Shown: one piece after another, positions 56,550 to 64,000 of the stretch
Numbering within the stretch: position 1 is the first letter of the stretch
How the letters are laid out: every line of letters starts with the position of its first letter
Origin: Nageia nagi
Taxonomy: Eukaryota; Pinophyta
Reading direction: 5' to 3'
Length of the DNA: 64,000 bases
Assembly (NCBI GenBank): GCA_050084985.1
Contig: JBITNC010000001.1
Coordinates: 66,898,001-66,962,000, forward strand
Position numbers and translations under genes: made by a program
Notes under the pieces: generated by a model
The model's database searches: none
Told to the model about the DNA's origin: nothing
Seen by the model: the letters and a program-made list of their open reading frames with translations, nothing else

Positions 56550-57280
56550 TTCATTATTTTGGTTGTATTTCATTAGCAAAAATTGCAGAATTTCATTAGC
56601 AGAAATTGTAAAAATTGCATTTTTACATGTCACATATGCACTCAAAACAACACATATCTTAATTAATGGCAACCCAAGACAACTGTAGGACCAACACATG
56701 CCTTTCCCCTTCTCTAGGGTGGGGAGGAAGAAATGAGGGTGGATATGGAATGCACCAACAAAAGTCAAGTGGATTCCATGCAGTGATAAACAAGGTGGAA
56801 GACCATGAAGACTAGCAGGCAAGAATAGTAAATACCAATTATTTAATATTTACCAGTTTATTGGTACTTTTGTTGGTTTTACAGATTAGTTACATTTTGT
56901 GGCTATCAGGTTCCATGGATTTTGATCGTGTTGATTTTGTGGGCAAGTCTCCTGTTATGGGCAAACACAAATTATTGAATTGAATTCAAGCAATTCAGGT
57001 TACCAAAGCCTCGACTTAGGTATGGTGGTATGAATCGTATACTTATTCATTGTAAGAAATTGGCATAAGACTTGTTTACATGATAGATTAGAATCGTGAA
57101 TATAATCCTTTCTACAGTGAGAATACCGTATGCTAATATTTCTATGACTCATAGTGTTGAATATTCCTATTTACCAACATTTTTGTTATTCATGATGTTG
57201 AAGTGAGAAATTCGTATTTAGATCATGGATTAATAGTGACCCACCATTATGTGTGGATTGGTGAGGAAGGTTAGTTTTGA
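56550..57280. other. 3' flank of the 55781 gene, no further gene
   Basis: Probable 3' UTR and flank. Open frames on both strands here have no similarity I can see. Confidence 0.4.
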
Positions 57281-57299
57281 TAAGTACCCTATGGGAAGT

Positions 57300-58190
57300 A
57301 TTAATTAGGAAAGATATTGGTGAGAAAAATTGAGCATGACATTTTTGAGAACATAAAAGGGTTAGGAATTCCCATTATTGTGAAAGAATATATATGACTT
57401 TGCATTGTTTAGGCTCTTAGAAGAAGTATGTTTCAGTAGCTCTGTTGATTAGGAATTTGTTTTTAGTCAAGTCCAAAAAAAGTCACTTGGTAAATACTGT
57501 CACAACAAATTGCTATTGCCATGTTTATTTCTGAGTACATTTACTTCATGTTATTTGGTATCCTCCCAAAAAAATAACCATTTTGTACATATTTAAGTCT
57601 TTTGGAGAATCTCTCTCCTGAATGGGACTGCTAGTAAAATAGGAGCATTTGGATATGCTATAACTGCAGAAGTAAATATAGTCTTCTATGGTCATCAAGA
57701 TGAGCATAAGCCTGTGTATTAAGACACTCCTAAATTTTGTTTCTTGCATCAGAAAAATATCAGTCTTCCACTAATTTGGAAGAGAGTATTGTGTTTCTAG
57801 TAGAAGGAATTTGTGTGTGAACAAGGTTGGTAGAGGGTTTGTTGTGTTCATTACAGAATGGGTCTATCAGAATTCAAAGAAATATATTTGACTAAGCTTG
57901 GGGAGTATTGACTAGTTAATGTGTTGGAAAAAAAATGGAGAGTGACAATTTTGAGAACATAGAAGGGTTAGGCATTCCCATTATTGTGAAGGAAATATAT
58001 TTCACTTAGCATCGTCTAGGCTCTTGGAAGAAGTATTTTTTTTTCTAGACCTCTTGATTGTGAAATTTGGAAAAAAATATTGTATTTCTAATGAAGTGGG
58101 AGGAAGGTTGACAGAGTGTTGTGTTCTTTACAGAATGGGTCTATTAGAATTAAATAACGAGGGTAATGGAACTATCTGAAGAGATCCATG
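57300..58190. repeat. Imperfect direct duplication, unit about 600 bp apart
   Basis: The block at 57334-57450 (TTTTGAGAACATAAAAGGGT, then CCCATTATTGTGAAAGAA, then GGCTCTTAGAAGAAGTAT) recurs at 57940-58050. The block at 57781-57880 (AGAGTATTGTGTTTCTAGT, TTACAGAATGGGTCTATCAG) recurs at 58075-58155. The copies differ by substitutions and small gaps, so this is an old local duplication. A short frame (EHDIFENIKGLGIPIIVKE) is conserved in both copies but ends in stops. Confidence 0.75.
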
Positions 58191-58532
58191 ATGAAATTGA
58201 TGTCGGTACATTTGCATTTGCTATTGGGTTGTCCGTAGGTTATTTGGTTATGGAGTGAGATCTTACAATCATAATCATAAGTTATGCCCTAAGAATGAGA
58301 GGGCAATTAGAAATCAGTAAGGGTTTCTTTTGTGCACAAGTATTTTCCAGAATAATTTCAATGTGTATTATAGTTGATGCAATAAACTTGAGAATATGAA
58401 ATTGCCTATGTTCGGATATTTTAAAAAGATTTTCTATATAAATAAAGTAAAGGATTCTGAAACATAAAAATAATAAGGTCCACGGTGATGGTTTTTCCCA
58501 CCCTCAAGGGAGGACTTGGTAATTTGGTTTAA

Positions 58533-58820
58533 GTACATGTATCGAAGTTACTTTCAAGGCTTCTGGTGCATGTTGCTGAGACTGCTTTAGCTGCAAACGA
58601 TATCCTCATTGAGAGAGAGAGTTTTACTGAGCTTGCCAAGTACTTGGAGAGGTTTAGGCCTATCTTGAAAGAACTCAAAGATAGTAATGTGAGGGATACG
58701 CCTCCAATGTGAGTGGCTCTGCAATCCTTAGAAAGAGAGCTCAAGTCGGCAAGGGATTTAATAAACACATGTTCATTTAAAAGTAGGTTCTACTTGCTCC
58801 TTAACTATGTTAATTGTTAA
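58533..58820 (+). pseudogene. U-box protein N-terminal domain pseudo-exon (PUB43/44-like)
   Basis: A single frame gives LLVHVAETALAANDILIERE, SFTELAKYLERFRPILKELK, DSNVRDTPPM, a TGA at 58710-58712, then VALQSLERELKSARDLINTC and SFKSRFYLLLNYVNC, ending in TAA. This is the N-terminal helical domain that precedes the U-box in plant PUB43/PUB44-type E3 ubiquitin ligases (E-x-F-x-x-L-x-x-Y-L-E-x-I-x-P-I-L-K-E-L...L-E-x-E-I-x-x-A-x-x-L...Y-L-L-x-N-C). No ATG lies in frame and no U-box (C-P-I-T) or Arm-repeat sequence was found in the next 4 kb. So it looks like a truncated paralogue or an exon of a decayed gene. Confidence 0.75.
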
Positions 58821-59363
58821 AGTTAAGCGACTTCTTTTACTGCTCTTTTAGTGTTAAGATTTGCTCTTTATTAGTATTATAGGATTCGGTCTTCTAGGTT
58901 TTTTTTTTTTTATCAAGTTCCTTCTTATTTGTACTAAACATCTTAAACATTTTGTAGCGAAACGTTTGCAGGTATTATTGATTAGTCAAAACTAATCCAT
59001 TGAAATTTTTTTTGTATGAATTTTTCTTTGTATAAATTGATATAAATTAATGGCATTATTCTGGTGGTATTATTTTGAGAACCATCATGACAACGTTCCT
59101 TTAAAACTCTTGATTATGTCAAAAAAAGTCGGAAATTATTTCCATTCTTGTGAAAGTTTTCGGTTGTATGTTTAATACAGTGACAAGTAAGATAATATGC
59201 TTTTCGAAGCTTTAATATTTTGACTCAAACAATATGTGCAATTTAGTGTTGCACATTACAATTAAACCTGAATTGGTAGTCTGGATGTGTCTGCTTTGTG
59301 ATTGTATATCATATAAGACTGTTGGAATAGGGGAATTTGTGGCATTATTATTTTTTTTGTTAG

Positions 59364-59447
59364 AGCCTGAAAAGAGTAATGACATCGATGAAAGATAGAG
59401 GAATCAAGAAGACATTGGATGTAGTTGAATTAAAGCTGAAAAAAAGG
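59364..59447 (+). pseudogene. Candidate exon, 28 codons
   Basis: Open frame SLKRVMTSMKDRGIKKTLDV then VELKLKKR between a TTTTTGTTAG acceptor and a GGGTAAAT donor; phase 0 on both sides. It is basic and helical in character. Downstream of the U-box-like pseudo-exon; whether they belong together is not shown. Confidence 0.35.
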
Positions 59448-59665
59448 GTAAATGCTTTTCTTGTAGTATACAAATCACACACCTAAACATACGAGAATTT
59501 TGGAAATTTGGAGAAATTTTCAAGTGAGGTGAAGGCAGTGGGGTATATTCTGAAAACAATACCTGTGTTCCGGGATGTGAAGGCTGACAATAAAGAATTA
59601 TTTCTCTGCCAACATATTAAGAAATTGGCAGTTGCATTTTGATTATTAAAGACTCCGTTGAACCG

Positions 59666-59735
59666 TTATTAGATTTGTGAAGAATCTTTGAGTATGTGAG
59701 ATTTCCATACTGCAACCAAGTTTATATCCAAGGCC
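59666..59735 (+). repeat. Duplicated segment, copy 1
   Basis: ATTTGTGAAGAATCTTTGAG followed by TATGTGAGATTTCCATACTG. Recurs at 60617-60695 with few changes, in the same orientation, about 950 bp apart. Confidence 0.8.
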
Positions 59736-59865
59736 TTCAGGTAAAAGCAAACCTTTCATTTCATTTTTCTAAAAAATATTGTTATTAAATAGTTATATAA
59801 ATAGATAATGTTGTTGACTGCTGACATCATATTTTCAGGTGAATGTAACTTCCTAGTATAATAAT

Positions 59866-59931
59866 AGGGTATTTTTGAAATCCTTATTTTCAATACTAGG
59901 GAGTCATGGTATTGAACTATTTTCTAGGAAT
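59866..59931 (+). repeat. Intron-dispersed repeat, copy 1
   Basis: AGGGTATTTTTGAAATCCTT ... GGGAGTCATGGTATTGAACT. Related to 60083-60145 (same direction) and to 61165-61215 (opposite direction). Confidence 0.75.
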
Positions 59932-59945
59932 CTCTACATTCGTAG

Positions 59946-60005
59946 AGTGAAGAGCTGGAGAAGGAGGTGCAAGAATCCCAAAGAGAAAAGCAGAAATACT
60001 TGAAG
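59946..60005 (+). pseudogene. Candidate exon, 20 codons, coiled-coil type
   Basis: SEELEKEVQESQREKQKYLK between an ATTCGTAG acceptor and a GGTAATAG donor; 60 nt, phase 0. Glu/Lys/Gln-rich with heptad-like spacing. It may belong to the same gene as the candidate exons at 59364 and 61599. Confidence 0.4.
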
Positions 60006-60082
60006 GTAATAGAAAAAAACTTTGATATACAATAAATGTTAGAGAAGAGCTTACAGGCAATCTGATACATTAGTATATTGAT

Positions 60083-60180
60083 AGGGTATTTTTTAAAGCC
60101 TTATTTTTCGATACTATGGAGTCATGGTATTGAACTATTTTTCATGACTGTGTACAAGAGTAGAGCAATATGTAATTGTA
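60083..60180 (+). repeat. Intron-dispersed repeat, copy 2
   Basis: AGGGTATTTTTTAAAGCCTT ... TGGAGTCATGGTATTGAACT. Same family as 59866-59931, about 215 bp downstream. Confidence 0.75.
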
Positions 60181-60616
60181 CTTTGGTCCATTTTGAGCAG
60201 TCATTTTATTTGGAATCATTTTATTATATTATGTTTATGTTTCCATTGGCTATCTAGGCCCAAATTCTATATAGTAATTCCTTTATAGGCTGATGTAGAT
60301 TTTGCAGTGTCTATGGATAAAAATACCAATTTTTTTTTTAGGTGGAACTAGACCATGTTTTGTATATTCAACTGTTAAAAATTATTGTCTAGATTTGATT
60401 GTTGGAATTGTTTAGTGATAGAAGTTAAATATCTAATCTATAGAGGCATTTAAAGATCCATTTTATTATATACATCATGCAAATTTAGTTTGACTTCTAG
60501 GCACATAACATAAATGAGTTTCTTATAAAAAAAAATTACGACATTTATAAATGAATAATAATTAAAATATTTCAAGTAATGATTATATACTTGTGATAAA
60601 GATTTAACATGCACTG

Positions 60617-60695
60617 TTATTATATTTGTGAAGAATCTTCGAGTATGTGAAGATTTCCATACTGCAACCATACTACAGAGTTTGGTTTTATATCA
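60617..60695 (+). repeat. Duplicated segment, copy 2
   Basis: ATTTGTGAAGAATCTTCGAG followed by TATGTGAAGATTTCCATACT and GCAACCA. Partner of 59666-59735. Confidence 0.8.
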
Positions 60696-60759
60696 GACAA
60701 AGTGTCTAGAGCCTTTTGAGAAAAACCCAATTTGTGCAAATCATGCAATCATTGCAGTC

Positions 60760-60960
60760 TATTAAACTGAGGCATATATTTTTTATGAGAAACTCATTTA
60801 TATTATATGTCACAAAAAATATTTGTCCGTGAATTGTTTGAAAAAATGCCCCATTGCGATACAAAACCATTTTCTCAACTACTTTTTGATGGATGTCGAT
60901 ACATTCCTTTGGAGCTCCCACAGTGGCACATATTGGAATAATGTTGTTTGATGCAAACAT
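60760..60960 (-). pseudogene. Possible pentatricopeptide-repeat (PPR) gene fragment
   Basis: Minus-strand frame from 60960: SNNIIPICATVGAPKECIDI then HQKVVEKMVLYRN. This resembles the plant PPR block with C-A-x-L-G-A-x-x-x-G-x-x-I-H-x-x-V. Only about 40 residues match and no further repeats follow in frame, so it would be a small relic, or a chance resemblance. Confidence 0.35.
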
Positions 60961-61164
60961 AGGAACAAGATAATAGAATGATTAGAAATAAAATAACTAT
61001 GCAAAATGATAATGATAAAGCCAAGAGCAAAGTACATATAAGATCTGCTTTACTCTCTTTATACCAAAGTACCAGGTTACTTGTAAGCAATTATTTTCCA
61101 TTTATTTAAAGTATTTCTCCTTTTTTTTGCGATTGCATTTCCTTTTCTAGCTCTTCACTTTATA

Positions 61165-61235
61165 ATTGTAGAGTATTTTTGAAAAGCAGTACAATACCAT
61201 GATTCTGTAGTATTACAAATAAGGCTTTCACAAAT
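61165..61235 (-). repeat. Intron-dispersed repeat, inverted copy 3
   Basis: Reverse complement reads GAAAGCCTTATTTGTAATAC followed by TACAGAATCATGGTATTG, matching the other two copies. The presence of both orientations suggests a small non-autonomous (MITE-like) element. Confidence 0.7.
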
Positions 61236-61312
61236 ACTGCATCTATTTACATAGATAAATCTCTAGGAAATATTACAAGAATAAGATGAGACTTCTGATG
61301 AACAATTTCAGA

Positions 61313-61504
61313 TACAATTGTAGAAAAACAATGATGGAGGGAAAAGAGAGGTTAGACTCTACTCTATATCCCAAACAATGGGAGACATTGAAAGAAACTA
61401 TGCATTATGAAGAGTATTTGAAAAAGAGTAACAGAGGCAAGAGAGCAAGAGAGAATGTGAGGGCTGGATATACATTTGGCAAAGGCACGTTGCATTATTT
61501 CTAG
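61313..61504 (+). pseudogene. Candidate exon or ORF fragment of unknown family
   Basis: After an AATTTCAG acceptor-like site, a frame runs with ERLDSTLYPKQWETLKETMH, YEEYLKKSNRGKRARENVRA and GYTFGKGTLHYF, ending at TAG 61502-61504. The Trp/Tyr pattern and basic run slightly recall plant DNA-transposon-derived proteins, but I cannot name a family. Confidence 0.35.
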
Positions 61505-61598
61505 TATTAAGGTCCTATAGCTATAGGATGTGTTCTTTTTTTTATAGACAAATGCTCTCTTTGTTTTGCTAACTATAGATATGCATTATTTACTGCAG

Positions 61599-62545
61599 AG
61601 CGAGAACTTGGATGTGCTAGAACTTTCTTCACTGGAAAGTCTGCAAAACCTTCATGTTGAAGCATTGACCAAACTTTGTGAGGTGATGGTTTATCTCTTC
61701 TTTCATATTTCTTTTTCACCATATCAAGTAATATAGGATGCATTATTTCAAAACAAGGTTATTTTTATCTTTCTGGAGAAATGTACTGAAAATATTCATC
61801 AATGTTGGAACAAAATCTACTTGTATCATGATAAAATGTGCTATTTTTCTGAATTAAATTTGATAGTAAATATATGTAATGTATGTGAACATGGTTGTAT
61901 GCGATGTGCTATGTATCATTCAATTCATCATAAAGATTATTGATTTAGATTTTGTAAATAATATCGTTTATAATTTCTTTAGAATACCTTGTATAGTTTG
62001 TGCATTCTTGTTCCATAACAAGGATGAATTTGAGTGTTGGTATGTTGGTTTAAGAATTAACTTCCAAATGTGGGTTTGACACGGTAAGCTGCTTCTTTCT
62101 TTTAGTAATTGATATCTCCTCACACATATAATATTGAATGATGTCTTAACATAAGGAATTACTTGCTAGAGTTTCCATATATTGTGCAACTGAATGGATC
62201 TGCCAATGTTTGAAATTAATCTTATGTGTTTGTCTTTACACATATGCTATTAGTATGTAAATGACTTCTAATAGATTTAGTTTTCTACGATTATTTCAAC
62301 CTCTGAGCATTCCCCATCTAAACACTACCCATTTCACCTTACTTGGAGGACAAAAAAACTGTTGAATGAATATCCATAGAGAAAATATCTATTCTTTCAT
62401 CAGTGTGTATCTTTGTTTTGCAAATTCAATTTATAATTGTTTACTCTTCGAATAATGACAAGTTCACTTTGTGATTTGGATCCATGCAAATTTTCAAATT
62501 TGGCAGGCTCGAATGCAAGAAAAACTAGAGGAGAAAGGAACATAA
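61599..62545 (+). CDS. Two candidate 3'-terminal exons of an unrecognised coiled-coil protein
   Basis: Exon a is 61599-61682 (after TTTACTGCAG, before GTGATGG; 84 nt, phase 0): SENLDVLELSSLESLQNLHV then EALTKLCE. Exon b starts at 62507 (after TTTGGCAG) with ARMQEKLEEKGT and a TAA at 62543-62545. The joint is in phase and gives a Leu/Glu-rich helical end, so these two may be the last exons of one gene whose earlier exons lie between 58.5 and 61.5 kb (see 59364, 59946). Family unknown; the start was not found. Confidence 0.4.
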
Positions 62546-63583
62546 GTCAAGCGGTGGCATAGACACCAATGACTAGGAGAGTAATGCACATGTTTGTAAG
62601 TATGTTTTGAAGTTGTAGATGAAGCTGTTATCATTCCTTATTGACAATTCTACTATGAGTGAACCAAGAATGCCTCTCTACAAAGAAGCCATATGTCATT
62701 GCCACGTATCATCTGATTTTTGTATTGGATTGAAAAAGACAAAAATGTATTGGCTTCAAAATTAGAATACACTTTTTTTACTAGTTTATGTTAATCTAAC
62801 ATATGTTAGTTCAACTAGTTTATTTTAGTCCTTAGATTATAATTGAGCTTTTGTGTTATTGCAATAGTGAACACTTGTGGTTACTTCAATAATATCAAAA
62901 ATCAAACAATAGGCTCAAGCCTTTGACAATATAAGACTGTTGTACATTACAATAACTGAATAAGTTATTTCTTTTGCCCCAAGATGTTTTTAATATTTAC
63001 ATACTTGCTCCATATTTTGAGAGTTGTTTCCAACTTCCTGCAACTGTGATATTTCTGGTTGATATTAATCTTGCATATGTTGAACAAATTTGTTATTTCA
63101 TTATGCAATTTAATTCAGGATATGATGTGAACTGTATTACTTAATTTATAATTGATCTTTTGTGTTCCTGCAATTGTTCCTAAGAATCAACATTATCAGT
63201 GCATTCAATTCTTAAAAAGCTTACTGTATTTTCTTAGGAGATGGAGAAAGTATAAAATTATAAATTCCTTCCTCTTATGTTCCTCACAATCATACTTATC
63301 AAGCTGCTTCCTCAAACCGTTTTCCTCAAAAATTACTGTATTTTGTTGAAATTTATTTTGCACTTTGGATTCTTTATTATATATTGTGATGTGTTTTTTA
63401 TAAATAATTATATTTTGATATGAAATAAATATCTTTTAGGATTTGGTTGTATAAGTACAAAATAAGAATTCAACAGAAATTTGGTTTTCCAGAGCCTCTG
63501 TACTATTTATGTAATTTCTATTACCTTTAATTATCTCATAATCAAGTTGCAAATTTATCCATTCTTATTTTTTTGGACATCAG
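62546..63583. other. Non-coding region before the right-edge gene
   Basis: AT-rich with short frames only; probably intergenic or intron of the gene at 63584. Confidence 0.4.
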
Positions 63584-64000
63584 GAAATGGGAGACAAAAT
63601 TCAAGGCGCAAATTAGATGATAGTGATTGTAATGTTGAAATTCCAATGACAGATTATGAACACTTTCATAAAGAACGCATGGCCAAGAATAATGAATATT
63701 TATCGTATCTTGGTTTGTCAAACAGGCAAGTTGTAAATCCACTAAGTAGTATATTATTTGTTTAATACTATTTAATGAAATTTTATAAGAAAAATATTTA
63801 TGTATATAAGATATGATATGATTTTTTTTTGTTTTACAGGAAAGAAAAAGATCATACAGAAACTAAAGAGAAAAAACATGTAAACAATAAAAGTACAGTG
63901 CTACCAATTCGTAGAAGCCAACGTTTGTGTGATCCAACAAATGTAGGTGAAAAAGTTAGTTATGATGATGTGCAACCTGATATAGCATATGGTGATGGTC
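63584..64000 (+). CDS. Partial spliced gene, nuclear-type protein N-terminal region, continues beyond the window
   Basis: Exon 63584-63725 follows the acceptor TTTTTTTGGACATCAG. It reads NGRQNSRRKLDDSDCNVEIP, MTDYEHFHKERMAKNNEYLS and YLGLSNR. The intron 63726-63839 starts GCAAGT and ends TTTTACAG, so it is a GC-AG intron; phase 2. The next exon continues in frame KEKDHTETKEKKHVNNKSTV, LPIRRSQRLCDPTNVGEKVS to the edge. The pattern Y-E-x-F-x-x-x-R-x-x-x-N-x-x-x-x-x-x-L-G-L plus a later R-R-S-x-R-L motif is shared by plant nuclear proteins such as CDCA7-type zinc-finger and some B3-domain proteins. The domain that would decide lies outside the window. No stops occur, so it is likely a live gene. 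The start codon may lie upstream of 63584 in an earlier exon. Confidence 0.6.

Noticed and set aside
56442-56822. 126-codon minus-strand frame opposite exon 2 of the 55781 gene
   Set aside because: No similarity; antisense to a better supported spliced gene.
58529-58768. 79-codon minus-strand frame opposite the U-box-like pseudo-exon
   Set aside because: Shadow of the plus-strand frame, which matches a known domain.

Overview
This window looks like gene-poor, AT-rich plant nuclear DNA. The base is old retrotransposon sequence. Most reading frames are short and broken by in-frame TAG/TAA/TGA, often where CAG, CAA or CGA would be expected, and CpG is scarce outside about 55-57 kb. That is the footprint of long-methylated, deaminated repeats. 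Two elements have primer-binding sites of the plant initiator-Met type, and plant-specific families appear (Tat-like Ty3 elements, a plant mobile domain, a U-box protein N-terminus). Old, deeply nested LTR elements beside widely spaced exons suggest a large seed-plant genome, possibly a gymnosperm. That assignment is inference only.

Layout. 1-9.5 kb: plus-strand Ty3 element E, cut by the window edge. It has gag, protease, an RNase H placed before the reverse transcriptase, RT, a second RNase H, integrase and a long extra ORF relic. 9.5-21 kb: decayed intergenic DNA with a gag fragment, a 0.6 kb degenerate CCCTAAA-like (telomere-like) tract, minisatellites and a 390-bp repeat present twice. 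21.1-53.9 kb: a four-level nest. Minus-strand Ty3 fragment A (late gag and protease) is split by Ty1/copia element B (21361-53311, TSD GGGAA). B is split by a large minus-strand Tat-like element C (29494-51974, TSD GTATT). One LTR of C is split by a small deleted Ty3 element D (48127-51711, TSD CAAGG). The TSDs match exactly at each level. The A protease frame reads across the B insertion apart from one stop codon at the junction. The intact LTR of C shows the pre-insertion site of D.

Element C carries, besides gag-pol, a second sense ORF region downstream of integrase and, on the opposite strand next to its 3' LTR, a plant mobile domain (PMD)-like ORF. This is the most interesting cargo in the window.

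54-64 kb is different: CpG is more frequent, introns can be recognised and coding exons are intact. It holds a two-exon gene for a probable mitochondrial 140-residue protein (55781-56546), a U-box-protein N-terminal pseudo-exon (58533-58820), several phase-0 candidate exons, dispersed intron repeats in both orientations, and the start of a spliced gene with a GC-AG intron that runs off the right edge. No tRNA, rRNA or CRISPR was seen.
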